This document shows positions 13,101 through 25,676 of a stretch of 64,000 nucleotides of DNA, piece after piece (position 1 is the stretch's first letter; every line of letters begins with the position of its first letter). The stretch is from positions 2,604,001 to 2,668,000 of the forward strand of contig OX637803.1 in NCBI GenBank assembly GCA_951802425.1. Direction: 5' to 3'. Position numbers and translations under genes: made by a program. Below the pieces are notes generated by a model. The model saw only the letters and a program-made list of their open reading frames with translations. It did no database searches and was not told where the DNA came from. Source of the stretch: Clavaria fumosa (Eukaryota; Basidiomycota; Agaricomycetes; Agaricales; Clavariaceae).

Positions 13101-15974
13101 CTCCCACCCAATGACGATGTCCGGATCTAAGTCAACAATAATGTCAACGATTCGATTAATTAAGTCCAGCTCGTTCGAGACCACGTCGGAATCAAAGTCG
13201 CGTATTCTAGAAGAGTTGGCGTGCCGGCTCTCCACGATGACGTGGCCCCTTTCATAAGAGAGAGGCCCTGCGTGGTTGACGTCGATGTCTTGAAATGCGT
13301 AGAAGACGGCATTAATTTCGTCTTGGTCTGGGTTTGGAACGCGACCACTACCGGAGCATGCTTGTGGTTACATAACGGCATGACTTGAGCAGTTTGACTA
13401 TGCGAATACGAGAAAGACGCCTACAGAAGACTTCCAGAGATAAGACGCTCATGTTTTGTCTGTGGCGCAACAATGCGCTGGAAGCGGTAGCTCTGGAGCT
13501 CTTAAAGCCATACGGATTGGCCTGTGTGGGACCAACGATCTGACAAAAAATGGTTCAGGTTAGACTAGAAGAGCGCTGAAAGAGGCCGGGCAGTACCTGC
13601 GAAGACGATTTGAATGTCTTCTCAATATGACGTTGCGCTATATCAGTTTTTAGCCAATGCTTAATGACCTTCACGCTGGGAGGGCCACTGGCGAATTCCC
13701 ACCCTCCAACCTGATCCGGATCAAGGGCCTTGACAGGATGCCGTACGTCATTTTTGCCATTTGCCCAAGGTTCAAGGACAGAAAGTCCGCTTCCCCCTTT
13801 CAAGTGATACATCAAACCAGCATATTCTCTTGGTCTTTCTGGGGCATCCGCGGCTTTGGAATAATGTGGACTTCGATATATTTTACTTGGGATCCCATAA
13901 TGGTCCATGGACGACAAAAGTTCCGATGTCGTTGGCGCTATCTTGGCATAAAGAAATGTGCGAGTAGGTCCCTGTGAGGTTTGCAAGGGAGAAATTGAGG
14001 AATCAGAAATAAAAAATGATGCAGACGGGCGAGATGAGGGTGAAGACGCCGCGGCCGACGTCGTCACAAAACTTTCAAGTCCATCAGTATCAGAGAAATC
14101 CACTCTGCGCAGCTTGAGCGGCCTTGGTCCGCCGACTTCACTTGCAGGCTTTTCCGTCACGAAAAGTGGGAGTGCCCTGCGAGATTTGACAATCGGGGTC
14201 TTATCCAAGTGCTTCGCGCGACCGACTGGCGTCGCAGGTCCGTGTTCTTCATCAGAATACGAGGAAGTCGAGCAAATGTCTGAGATATCTGGTCTTCACG
14301 AATGTTGGAACATTGCAGTATATGGATCAAATCTTCACGAACATGTCTCGGGTTGATGCTAGCGCTTCTCTTGCTCTACTCCTAGCCAGAGTGTGTTTTG
14401 CGTGCGTTGGTAATGTTGAAGGCTCATTCAATACCTCTTCCGCTTGTCTCTCATCTCTAAGCGAAAAGATCAATCAGCTTACAACTTGTGGCAAGAAATT
14501 GTGTTGCGGACTCCTTGTGTATGTTCGGGTGAGTTTCCTTGGGCTGGTCATCTTCCTCTTCCCCTTGTAGAGGCACAACCCTCGGCTCAAGTAGATCTTC
14601 ATCTTCATCCTCCAAAGGATCCCTGTCATGGCACTCGACAAGTTCTCTGGCATCTGCGAGAAGCTGGCCCCAGTCCGTCTCATCCTGGTCAGCAACATGG
14701 ACCATATCCTGACTTGAAAGCTTGGCTTCGTCCACGTCCACATCAGATTCCTCTTCATAATCTCGACCTCTGCTGTCCGGAGACGAGGAGGGTACGCCGG
14801 CCGTGGCGTATGGGTTGGCAAGTTTTTCTACATCCAAAGCTGTTTCTTGCCGTTTCCGGTCTCCGCCGGGTTTCCATACCCTCCACCGCTCATCCCAGAG
14901 CGCCTCTACGCTCTCGAAAGTGGTCATCACCCATCGCTCCCACGTGTTTCTGGCGTTTAGCGCGGGCTCCTTCTCGCTGTCTCGCTCAATTCGTTCGCGT
15001 AGCTCGTCCCACAGCCTTGCTTCCGCAATCCAGGCCCCACCCGCTGCCCGGGAGCCTTCACTAGGATCGTTGGGTAGCTCCGGTGAAGGAGACAGTCCTT
15101 GTTCAACACGGCGATTTCGTTCGTCCTCCCAGAGCTCTCGGACGCTGAGAACTAAGGGCTCCTTTGGTAGTGGCGGAGCAGGAATCTCGAGCTTATGGTG
15201 GATGCTGCGAGCCGCGAGACGATGTCTGTTGAGAATGTGATAGGCTGCGACATCGACCTCCAACTGCATACGGGACTGACGGTGGTGAGGCGAGCTTTCA
15301 AACTCGACTACATCGTTGGCTCCATCGTGGTAACGACGCGTTGTTGCCCGCTCATGATGTTCTTCGTCGCCTCTTACAAGAGCTTCGCTAAGCTCGATCC
15401 AACCGCACCCATACAGTCCAAAATCGCTCATAAATTGCAAGATAAAGCTGAGATGGCTTTCATATATTCGAAATTGCGTTTGCATCACCGTTCCAGATCG
15501 CATGATGGTGACGGCACGGTGCATCAATGCTGGGTCTCCGATGACAACTTTGAGGAATGGTGACCAGGCAGAGTGGAAGCCATAGAAATGCACGCCTTTG
15601 ACCAGAAAGATAGAGCGGATATAATGAGAGGTTGAAGAATGAGGATTGCGCTTCAGAGAGATCGCGATAGCATGATTCAATGACTGCCACAGCTTGGAAA
15701 TGTACCGATTCACTAATGACAAAAATGAGATGTATTGACGAGCACGGCGTCATGAAGTACCGTTGTCTGGATCCATTTCTCCCATGTATTCCACATAGAA
15801 ATAGGGATACACTTGATGCACAAGGACACAAGCCTTCTGGCCAGTCGAAGAGGGGCCATAGATTCGGATGACGGGTACCTGAGGTAAAGTCGAGGCATCC
15901 AGCGGTCCTGGCGGGGTAAGGACGTAGTCGACTTGATTTATTTGCACACACAGGCCTGGTGATGGATCGTTCAT
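10186..15974 (-). CDS. REV3: DNA polymerase zeta catalytic subunit Rev3
   Basis: B-family translesion polymerase that extends from mismatched or damaged primer ends with Rev7, Pol31 and Pol32. The N terminus (from ATG 15974) reads INQVDYVLTPPGPLD. Intron 15713-15759 joins DPDN to VNRYISKLWQ, and exon 2 (14512-15712) carries the Rev3 N-terminal domain and an acidic linker. The exonuclease-like domain contains DEINAVFYAFQD and DPDIVIGWEVQ. Polymerase motif A is DFQSLYPSVMIAYNY, motif B is FIANVTYGYTSATFSGRMPA, and motif C is YGDTDSLF, so the catalytic Asp residues are present. The C terminus has two Cys clusters (CLVCG...ICDTC; CASC...CVSLDC), the second corresponding to the 4Fe-4S site that binds Pol31/Pol32. 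It has many short introns, and those between about 13.4 and 14.5 kb were not all resolved. Convergent with the gene ending at 10019. Complete and apparently functional. Confidence 0.94.
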
Positions 15975-16700
15975 GGTGACGGAGAGCAGCGTCGCTTCGA
16001 TTCGAAGTGCAGATCCTCACGTGACTGTGCCCTCCTTGCGATCAGCAAGTGACTCAACAAGATCTATCGAGTCTACGTTTGCAAGGGAAACAAGGTCGGG
16101 AGGCGATATAATTCAAGAACAGACGGGAAACTGAACAGTGTATGGTACGGGATAGCATGTTCTGGGGGGAATACGAGGAGTCCTGCGGCTGCCAGCTCAA
16201 GTCCAAAGAGGTCCGTAATCGATAATGCAAGGAAATCCAGAACCGTTCAACCGCAGTTGAAGTAATTACCTTTGATGACCGCCGGACACCCTTTGGTATC
16301 TATGCAAATGCGTCAACGCTCTCCTCAAGAACAGAATGCCAAACAAGAAATAGACAACTTGCCTAGGCCCAAGGGACAGTCAGAAAACTCGTCGCAGCAT
16401 TTGATACACGCTCTCGGACCTGCAGGCTCGACGAGCTCGACGTAGTGATTGTACCTGGATCACGAAAACCAGCCGCACGCCCGACGATTAAACACCCAAC
16501 TTCTCGAGAAAACGGACACCGCACCCGAGGCAAATGCTTCCCGCCGGGTTCCCCCGACCCCCTGCGCCACCGCTAGAGTCATACTGCCCACCCGCGTCTC
16601 TCGGGTTCAACCTGTCCAAAGTTGCTGGCCGAATGCAGCCGGTGACTGTTTGCGTTTCAATCATCAAAAGCTCAGTTTTTGTGTCTAGGGATCAGAACAA
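15975..16700. other. intergenic region between REV3 and the secreted-protein gene
   Basis: REV3 promoter side and the 3' flank of the next gene. No further gene, repeat or RNA is supported. Several short purine-rich runs and a CACGTGA at about 16018 are the only notable words. Confidence 0.5.
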
Positions 16701-17169
16701 CTAGCGGCACCACTTACGCTGAGCGAACCTCTTCCCTGTCTTGCCGAACCCTTGCTTGAATTCGACATTACTCCAGAAATTGGCCGGTAACTGGCCTTGC
16801 TGAGCCGAGTAGTGCCCTGCAGGAGAACAATAAGTCTTCATCCCGCCCGGGTGTTCGCTGTCACCGATGTTGGTGTGAGGGTCCCTATCACAAGTACGAA
16901 CCATCTCGTCGGTAAAGGAGCGATGGCGCGGTCTGATTCGCAGCGCGGAAGACATACCTGGGCATTATCATACTATCGACTCATTTACACGTCAGCCCAG
17001 CAGCGGTGACAAATAAATATAGGTACACGACACACCAGTATTTCTTGGCGTCCGTCACATAGACAATATTATCCGGTGCAGGCGTTTGTGCATCGACCGC
17101 AGCCGCAGGCCTGGCTTTACAGAGCGTGGTGGCTGAAAGCAGCAAAAATGGTATGGACAGACAAAGCAT
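16701..17169 (-). CDS. small secreted protein with NIGDSEHPGG motif
   Basis: The ATG at 17169 opens a signal peptide (LCLSIPFLLLSATTLC) followed by a short linker and VTDAKKYW. After one intron (about 16955-17035, exact borders uncertain because two donor phases are possible) the second exon carries CDRDPHTNIGDSEHPGG, then MKTYCSPAGHY and LPANFWSNVEFKQGFGK, ending KWCR. The PHTNIGDSEHPGG/TYCSPA pattern belongs to a family of basidiomycete secreted proteins of unknown function that I recognise by pattern only. Paired Cys residues fit disulfide bonding in the secretory pathway. An in-frame upstream ATG at 17205 exists, but the TATA box at 17213-17220 favours the 17169 start. Confidence 0.7.
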
Positions 17170-17212
17170 AGCCGGTAAGGTGGGATGATAGGAGCCATGG
17201 CACATTCCGCCT

Positions 17213-17220
17213 TTATATAC
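17213..17220 (-). promoter_or_regulatory. TATA box of the secreted-protein gene
   Basis: TATATAAA on the minus strand about 45 bp upstream of the chosen ATG. The spacing fits a transcription start just before 17169. Confidence 0.55.
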
Positions 17221-17759
17221 GAGGAGCAACGGCCTCCTAAAGAAGCGCGAAGGCAGACCGCACGTATCCAGTGGAGCTCCATCGGATCACGACAAGCGAA
17301 GATTGCTGGACCACTACAATTGATGAGGACACCTCTCTACTGCCCGGCAGTGCGTTTGGACGCGGCGACGGCGTAGCGTGGCCAGTTATCATTCTCTCCC
17401 AAACAAGGAAGTCAGCGTTCTACAAGGGCTGAAACAGAGCGAGCTGGGACGCGGATCAAAAACAAAACAGCCGTATCGACCAACGTGGGAGGGGAATTGG
17501 CGGGCGTTGTTTCCGCGTAGTGTGGCGCCTCAAACCCTGTTGAGACGGGCATGACAAGCATCGCGGCGTCTTTCCGACGCCACATCACAGCAAAGAGCAT
17601 AGACATATCAGATTTCCTGAGAGCCACAGGCGCCTATCAAAATAAGAAAAATGAATGAAGTAGGAGACACTCTTGCGCAAAAAAGTACCATGCTATCGTC
17701 ACGAGCTCCTCGCTGTGAATCAGGCTGACCATCTAAAACGGGAGGCGGCCATCTCATTC

Positions 17760-17950
17760 TCTCCATCTGGAACGAAAGAACCGTCTTGAGAGAAGCTGGC
17801 TCAGATGACGAAGGGTATCATAGCCTTCCTCGCGCGGGTACCTGTGGCCGAACTTCTCCTCGTACGATCGGTGCCCCTTGCGCGCCCAAATGAGCGTCTG
17901 CCTTTTGGCCGCAGCCGGAAAGGCCCGCTCTAGGTCGAAACTCGCATTCC
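17760..17950 (-). pseudogene. decayed 3' fragment of an enoyl-CoA reductase (TSC13) gene
   Basis: On the minus strand the frame reads QTLIWARKGHRSYEEKFGHR, matching the last exon of the intact gene at 20997 (QMLIWALKKHRTYKKEFGDR). The following nucleotides AGGAAGGCTATGATACCC and TTCGTCATCTGA are almost identical to the intact gene's C-terminal codons, but a two-base loss after TACCCGCGC shifts the frame. Similarity continues about 60 bp past the stop into the 3' flank. Upstream exons are not recognisable. This is a truncated, inverted duplicate about 3 kb from its parent. Confidence 0.7.
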
Positions 17951-19615
17951 TATGGAGTGAACAGAAAGGAATCGATCACCAATCTGACCGTGCAAGCCAT
18001 AATCCAACAGTGGATGTCTTACCTAAGTATCATCCCTCTGTACCAGTACTACACACTGAATAATTTGGTCCGTTCCCTCGCCCTCACCTATTCTCTCGTC
18101 GCCATCCTCATCCACACTCTCATCTCCATCTTCATCTTCATCTCTGGGCTCATTTCCTGTCACGGAGTGGCTGCGCTACGCCTCCAAAACTTCGTATGTA
18201 ACCCAGTGGGCAGGGCTTCGCCCGGTAAGATGTATGAGCTCCATTCGGCGTATCTTCTTAAATGCCATTCGCCGAGGTAAATGGTGGAGACTAACGATGA
18301 TCCAGACATCTGTGGCGAAGACATAAAGTGGTCGGAGTCGCACGTCCGTTGCCTTTTTTAGAACCATCCGTACGGACCCGCCTTCGCATAGGGAATAATC
18401 AACCCAGTGTCTGAGTATAATCGTGGCCTAGATCGAAGTCTGCCAAATCCAAATAGCCAGGAAACGACGAAGGCCATCACAACGTCAACAGCTCGCTCTA
18501 CACCTCAATGAGATCTACAGGATGTGATGACGAGTCAAAATGGGCTTTCGAAGGGGAAGAGTTTCGAATGAGCAGTACGCCACTGAGTCTTCCTACTATT
18601 CACCAACTGATCGAAGCCACGAGCTCATCGCCTTGCCGTCGTCGCTGTCGTCGCGCTCGCACTCGCACTCTACGATACCCGCATTCCGCTTATCAAGCTC
18701 TGTCTTTGCCCCTTCCGGGCCAATCCATAACTAGAGAACCACAAGCAAGGCTTCCCAAGCAGCAATAATTGTCTCCGATCCGAATGACCTGACCTTTCGG
18801 TCTGCGAGCGGGAGGCTAGGAAGCAGCGAGTAGGTAGTGTTTGTTCTGACCACGCAGTAGATTGGACAGCGATATACAGAGCGAGTGAGGTGAGGTGGGT
18901 GGGGATGCGGTTCGAGTATAGGATGCAAATTCGTCGTCAAGTAATGCAGATTGGAATGGGTTGTTATGAGATCCTACACGACGAGGCAGGCCGGACAAGG
19001 TTATTTTGTTAAACCCGAAGAATGCAAGGAATGTTGTAAATCCATTCCAATAGCCAAGGCTTTCTTCAAAAGCGCGACAGATCCTTCATCAAAGTAAACT
19101 GAAGTCCTCCTTCAAGTTGTAGAAAAGGTAGAGTTCGATAAGTTACGACGATAACGACCAACGCTACATGCCATCGCCTGCGTCATCGCTGGTACAATAC
19201 CAGTGGCTTCGCAGCTGTGACTAGAGTCGCGATAGCAGAGAGTTGAACGTTGAATATTGATCGATATTGATCTGTGGTGAGGTGAAGTGACACGACAGCC
19301 ACCTCGCAATAGCAAAGGACTCGGAGGACCTGCGCCAGACATGAAGACACGACCGTTGCTGGAGTATGCCAACTTGGATTGCCTTAGACTAAGACAGTCT
19401 CGTCTTAGTCCAACTTGTCATCAGATTTGGGTAACCCCTTGGGGCAAGAGTCTAACTCTAAGACGCGGGCAAGACTAGACGCGCGACGCGCGTTCCTCCA
19501 ACCCACTGGCGTTGACGAGGCTCTGGCTTCCTCGCATGCTCGTGAGCCTAACTGCGAGCATTTGAGACGCCGCACTCTCCCCGCCGACTTCTGAGGTGCT
19601 CAACCGCCCGCGAAA
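17951..19615. other. intergenic region upstream of TSC13
   Basis: Contains only short open frames of low credibility, for example a 64-codon frame at 18540-18734 (+) and a 61-codon frame at 18816-18998 (-) rich in Ser and Pro. There are no family features and no consistent splice structure. A short direct inverted word, AGACTAAGACAGTCTCGTCT (19386-19405), is present. Confidence 0.45.
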
Positions 19616-20997
19616 ATGGTTGCCATACACATCGATTCAGCAACGAAACATCACCGTTCATCCCATCCGCGACTGCTTTCCCTCGAAATCCCTCCCCATG
19701 CGACTATCTTGGAGGTCAAGATTGCCATTAGCAAGGAAATTCCAGGGGTGAGGTTGCTTGTAACCAGCGTGCCCGTCATGCTGATAGCGCATAGCTCCAC
19801 ACTTCCCGCCAAAAGCTCTCTCTCAAGTCGAAGAAAGAAGCGTTACGCGACGAGTCCACTCTCGCTGATGTTGGATTAGGAGAGGGCGGCGGGCTGACTA
19901 TCAAAGACTTGGGTCCGCAAGTCGATTGGCGGACTGTCTTCGTCGTTGAATATGTGAGCTATTTCCTTTGTCTATTACCGCGATGGAGAGTGTTCATCCT
20001 CGTGAAAGACTGGCCCACTCGCCATACATTTCCTAGTCTGGAGCCTACCTAAATTATTTTATGGACAAGTCTTCGAGCGCAGCTTGCTACAAAAGTAGTG
20101 TCCACCTGCGCGCCTCCAATTGCGACATGCTCATTCATACGGACTCAGGTATATCTATGCAATGGTGATGATCCACTTCATCAAGAGGCAATTAGAAACG
20201 CTCTTGTATGGATAAAGCTCAATTTGTACGCTCCAGTTGACATTATGATGATGAACCTACAGCGTGCACCGTTTCTCTCATTCTACAATGCCACTATTTA
20301 ACATCTTCAAAAAGTATGTACTTACCCCATTCCTGACGTTTGTGTTGATCTCTCATATACGTTTCAGCTCATTCCATTACTACTTCCTCTGTGGGCTTCT
20401 GATAGCCTACAATGTATACTCACCCAAATATTCGGTCGGCTCTGCGTATATGGTGGGAAGCATTCGTGAAAGCCGGCATTTCCTCTCCGCCTGCGCCCTC
20501 CTGTGGGTCGTGAGTCGTTCCCCTGTACTCTGGAGCGTCGCAGAGCTGACGTTGCAACATGCCCCCCTATAGTACTTCGAGGTTTCAAACTTCTACACGC
20601 ATCTCATCCTGCGCGGTTTGCGACCCGCCAATTCGAAGCAGCGCGCTATCCCCACCGGCTATCTCTTCAAATATGTCCGGCCCCTTCTCGTGATCTCGTG
20701 TTGCTGGAGCTGACACCCATCTCTCGTGATCAAGGTCAGCTGCCCGAACTATACTTTTGAGCTGGCCGGATGGCTGGTCGTGTGTGTCATGACCAGAAGC
20801 TGGAGCGGTGAGCTATAACCCGCCGCTGCTTTATGTTTACGGGATGTCTGACGGTGGCGTCGCCAGCATATATCTTTACGGTCGCAGCAACGGGGCAGAT
20901 GCTTATCTGGGCACTCAAGAAGCACCGGACGTACAAGAAGGAGTTCGGCGACAGGTACCCGCGCTCAAGGAAGGCCATGATACCCTTCGTCATCTGA
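19616..20997 (+). CDS. TSC13: very-long-chain enoyl-CoA reductase (TECR/Tsc13 family)
   Basis: Last step of the endoplasmic-reticulum fatty-acid elongation cycle: NADPH-dependent reduction of trans-2-enoyl-CoA to very-long-chain acyl-CoA. The N-terminal ubiquitin-like region (MVAIHIDSATKHH...) leads into KDLGPQVDWRTVFVVEY. After an intron come GPLAIHFLVWSLPKLFYGQ and LLQKYIYAMVMIHFIKRQLE, then VHRFSHSTMPLFNIFKNSFH across two introns. The C-terminal steroid 5-alpha-reductase-type part has YFEVSNFYTHLILRGLRP, YVSCPNYTFELAGW and YIFTVAATGQMLIWALKKH, ending RYPRSRKAMIPFVI. The conserved Tyr in NYTFE and the C-terminal basic tail fit Tsc13. About eight exons join in phase with no frame break. A decayed copy of its 3' end lies at 17760-17950. 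Confidence 0.93.
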
Positions 20998-22085
20998 ATC
21001 GGCTTCTACCTCAAAAAAGTTTCCTGGCTTCGGATGTGGGGACGGAGATGTCCGCCTCTCGATTAGGCTGGAGATGAGATGGGAAGCCGGTGAGGAAGTC
21101 GTGACGATGTTCATCGCATGCAAGAGTGCCTCCTGCTTTTACTTTTTTACTTTCTTATTCCGACAGACGCCTGTTTCTGAATAGCCTTTCACGAAATCTG
21201 TTTTGGCTATGTGAATTGCTGTTGACCTCATGGGACTGTTGTCAGCAGTTAGGCCCGAAGTGCTGGAACACATGAGGATTTAACCAGTCCCGTTGGTCAA
21301 GCAGAAGGGAGTGCCAAACCTTGGCAACAATGCATGAGGTCCGCCGCGGTTGTCCCTGAGTTTGTCATGACCGCTGTTGCCGATGCCGTGTTCGTTCGCA
21401 ACTCGACCTGACTGTTTGATGGACAAGACGGGCGTCGAGCTCTCAACGCAGGTATACGTAATTTGACCCAACTGGCATGCAGTGCACTTGATCGGAACAA
21501 ACTGCTCAAGATCACGTGAGTGGCGGTGACATCTCATACACGCACATGGTCTTCAAGCGGAAGCAATTCGACCCTATGGAAGGGCGTGATAGAGAGGGAG
21601 TGGTTGGGGTTGACAACTACACACTCAGCCATCAAGACAACGAAGCAGCGCGACAAACAGGCTAAGCCTTTTCATTTCACAACGTATAAACCAAGATATC
21701 AGGACGTACTACTATACTACAGAAGACGCTCAACAGAACACTCGAGTAACGCGACAGCAATGGACAAAGCAAGAGTCGTTACAGAAAAAGAGAATGGGAA
21801 ATGAGATAGGCATATAGAAATTCACTATGGGATCAGCGGAAAACGCAAATCGAGAGCACGAAAGCAACGACAGCGACAAAGACATAGAACAGGTTGAATA
21901 AAGCAAGATGCAAGCTCCGCTCAACAGGAGGGAAAACATCAGTCCAAACCACGGCAGCACGACAGGCATTACAAGCGGTAATCCCGAGAGGTCGGGGAGT
22001 GGCGAGAGCCCCGTCTGACCATCCTTCCGTCAGGGGGTACCACGTCCCTCCCTAATCCAAACAATGGGCGGCAGGCAAGGCGACA
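20998..22085. other. intergenic region between convergent TSC13 and forkhead genes
   Basis: Convergent 3' flanks. No gene or repeat supported. Confidence 0.5.
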
Positions 22086-24235
22086 TCAGTACGAGCGGCC
22101 GCTCCCGCCTTTTGGATCCCCCGATTGCTCAGGCACGCGGGTCCAGTTGCCCGAATGCTTGAACCCCCTGAACCCGCGCGACGACTGCGCAGAGCGCGCG
22201 ACCATGATGCACGTAGGGTCGATGGACGCCGGCGCGCCCGGTGCCCCGCTGCTGCCGACGAGCTCGTGCCCGGTCCTCGCGGCAGGAGGCGCGTGTGCAC
22301 CAGCCCTGACGTAATTCGGAGGAGGGGGCATCCTCGTGCGGTCTGACGCCGACGAGGAGGACGACCCAGAAGCGGCCGACAGACTCTCCGAGAGTGAGGG
22401 CGGGAACGACCGCGGCACGTTGGCGGCCGCGGGGCCCACATCGGCCGGGAGCAACGACGGCTGTCCAAACGTGACGCGCGAGAACCCGGGGTACACCGGC
22501 TGCCGCACGTCGTACTCGGAGGCGTACGCGCGAGAGAACGTCGACTCCCCGTGCGGCGAGACGGACCGCGAGTCGAACGAGGGATGCATTAGGCGGTAGT
22601 CGGCGTGCCCGTCGAATAGGCCCGCGGAGGTGTCATATGGCCGGAGCCCCTGCTGCCCAGAAGTAGACGGGTGATAGTGGGTCGTAGTGACGGCGCGGCG
22701 CGCGGTGGGGCGCAAGCGACGCTCGCGCATGGCGTGCCGCAGCGACGGGTCGATGAGCGACTCGTCGAAGCTGCTACCATTATTCGAGCTCATCGACTCC
22801 CCGTCGCTCTCTTCGCCTTCGAGGCCCACGTCCGTCCGTCTCTGCGTGGCCTGCGACGCACGTTGGTTTCTGCGTTTGCGGGGGCGTTTGTTCCCTTCGC
22901 CTTGAGAGTAGTCCAGCTCCCAGTATTTGCCTTTACCAGGCAGAGTGATAGGGCGTGGCGCGTGGCGGAACACCTTGTGGAGAGACAGAGCATGCCTGAT
23001 CGAACTCTGCATCACCATCAACTGAGGGGACATCGCCTAGACAAAGATGATGGGAACGACATGTACCTTCCATGATTTATCCTCCGTCCTGTTCCTAAAG
23101 TACTCAAACCGAGACTCTAACGCGGTGTATATCTCTTGCAGGGTCAAGCGCTTCTGAGGACTGCCATAGATCGCGACTTTCATCAGTGTTGGTAACGACT
23201 GGATAGGGCGCTCCCCAGGATTGGGCGGGTCCTGTAGGGAGTGTAGGTTTACAGGAACCCCAGGCGGTAGGTTGAGCTGGGAGCGCAGGATGTCCCCAGG
23301 GTCCGGCAGACGCATGGACGGCGTCACGGTCGTCGGCGGTGGGAAGTGCTCATGCGAGCCAAACCCGAGGCCGAGCGGGGACGACGACGACGACGACGAG
23401 TCTGCCGCCGTCGCTGCCTGCGACGGGTCTGGAGTCAGCCGCGGCCGGAAGTCGTCCTCGGAGGACACGTCCTGTGGTGAGGACGACTCGTATGGAGAGC
23501 GGCCCATGGGGGATCGTGCGCCCTCGACGTCCATCTGGTTCTGATCGGCTGAGGGGAAGCGCCCGTAGTGGGTCGCTTGTTGGAGAGAGGGGCTGGGGTC
23601 TTGGCGGGGCTGTACGACGCCTGTCCTATTTCCCTGTTGATCAAATGCTGGATAACGCTCTGGATTGAACGATCGTGTATAGAGAGGTGGAAGTTGGACT
23701 TGGGGACGACCATACGAGACCTCAGTGGATGTATTACTGCGATCAGCAGGCATGTTGGCAGGCATGTTACGGATACCCTGAGGCAGGAGCTGGGCGAGAG
23801 GGCCGTATTGGTAGGCCTGCTGTAATGTTAAAAACCTTCAATGACGCCCAACAAAAAAAATTGCGAGTCACCCACAAGATGTAATTGCTCTCTGGGGGCA
23901 AAAGAGCGCTGCTGGCCATAATTAGGATGGCTAGATGGTAAATGTGGAGAGAGCTGTTGGGGAACGGCATCACGCGGTGAGTGTGTGGTATCGCCCCCCG
24001 TGTGCTCGTGATGCAAGACGTGCGGCCCCCTAGCCTGGGTGCGGTTCACATAGACTGGCTGTAACACGGGAGTCGCAGGGTGTTCCATGCTGATCCCGGA
24101 AAATGCGTTACTATCTACGTCGTTAGAGGAATAAGAGCGTGAGTGCGGGGGGCGGGAGAGGTTGTCCGCGGAGAAGTTGAGGTCCTGGATGGAAGGCAGG
24201 GTCTCGCGGTGGCGTTGGGAGAAGGGATCCCCCAT
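22086..24235 (-). CDS. forkhead-domain transcription factor
   Basis: Three exons (24235-23876, 23819-23067, 23006-22086) give 677 residues with no frame break. The N-terminal 340 residues are Pro/Ser/Gln-rich and disordered. The winged-helix domain straddles intron 2: RPIQSLPTLMKVAIYGSP, QKRLTLQEIYTALESRFEYF, then DKSWK joined to SSIRHALSLHKVFRHAPRP and GKGKYWELD. A basic run (NKRPRKRRNQRA) after the wing is a likely nuclear signal. The C-terminal tail is low-complexity. No FHA domain is seen, which separates it from Fkh1/2 and Fhl1. The recognition helix differs from the usual NSIRHNLSL at two positions. Target genes cannot be inferred. Confidence 0.9.
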
Positions 24236-25676
24236 GGGATGTGAGAAAAACAGAAAAGAAAAAAAAACAAAGAGTCACAAAGCTGTGTTGTGGTTCGGAC
24301 CCATAGAACCAAACAAGCGAATTAACCACCGTTCAATAGGGGTGAGATCGCGATGGAGTCGCGCGTGGGCATAGGCGTAGAGAGCCACAAGGAGGCAGAC
24401 GGAAGCACAGTAAGTGAAGGAAGAGTCAGCGTGAAGGGACATACTCACAGGAGAGTAGTGGACGGGGAAGCCAACAACGGAGAAGTGCGTAATTGGACCG
24501 CGCGTCGACTGCTGGATGAGGGTAGAGCGTGATCAAGACGCGGACGGGCAAATACGAGATGCAGAAAGTGGGGTGTGGGGGTTCTAGAGAGGGTCAAGGG
24601 AGCTGATGTGCCCCGCTGCACTGCTGCTTTATACAGGCTGGAGGCTGCTTAAACGCTCGTGATCCTGAAATATCTAGATATGCCATAAATGGCAATAATT
24701 TTCAGTACGGATGATGTTACGATTGGCCGAGTGTGGGTTACCCTTTCGGCAATCCCATCAATAGAACTCCAGCCACGCGTGCGCGGATGATGAGTCGCTT
24801 CCTTCTCGAGTACGGCGCGAAGGCTACTCCCTCGCAGGCAATTCTCCTTTGTGATGCTCTGGGAGGTGTCTGTAGCTCAAATTAGTGAGGTGCTTCGCGC
24901 GCGGAGAGGACAAACACAGACTGTAGATACGCGCCAACGACGACTTCCGCCGTGTTTTCCGCCAGAAATGAAGCGAAGTTGTGGACTGGTCGCGTCAAAG
25001 AACGAGCGCAGTTGCCTGAGGACCTCGTTGCACGGCTGCAAACAGTTACAAGCACCAAGTGCCGGCATTGGGACCCACAAGTGATTTCCTTTTTCTACAG
25101 GTCTGTCTGAGTTTGGGAATGTCGGAGTTGAATAATTTCATAATCCGAAACTCAGCTAAGTGATGAAATGGAACACGTAAGACAGATTCGCTGATTACCC
25201 GCTGGTGGGCGCTTACAGTAATGGGGTGGCGAGGGGAGGGAGGGGAGGGGGGAGATATTGAAGCGCCCTAGAGATAAAGGACTTTGACCGCTGTAGAAAT
25301 CTCCTCGTAGCTATGGTTCAACATCTCAGACGCGCTCAGCGATACGTGGTTGCTGTAGTCCACACACAAGATCTCATGTGAAGCAGTGATGTATGACCCA
25401 CTATCCCCCTTATTTCCATGCCGACAACGATCTGCCATCATCGCGGGAAGCAGTTCTCTCCACGGATTCGGAAAGCAGCGTCATGAGAAACACTTATGAC
25501 TCAGGGTGTCTTCGCATGCTTTTTATTCCGTTGGAGCACACGCCGAGAATGATTCTCCAAATGTGCGCGATAGGAACAAGAGAGCGCTCCGTTTATTCTC
25601 CTGAAATAAATAGGCGCTCGTTGGTCAGGGCTATGACTCCTCAGGGGCAAGAGAAAATATATATCTTAATGTGCTT
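24236..25676. other. promoter side of the forkhead gene and 3' flank of THG1
   Basis: No gene. An oligo-A/AG tract lies just upstream of the forkhead ATG (24240-24275), and G-rich GGGAGGGGAGGGG runs at about 25235-25250. Confidence 0.45.

Noticed and set aside
18816..18998. Short minus-strand frame beginning MSGLPRRVGSHNN
   Set aside because: Looks like a possible N terminus but ends after 60 codons and no following exon could be identified.
22052..22468. Arg/Pro-rich minus-strand frame overlapping the forkhead C terminus
   Set aside because: High-GC shadow of the forkhead exon; no start context or features.
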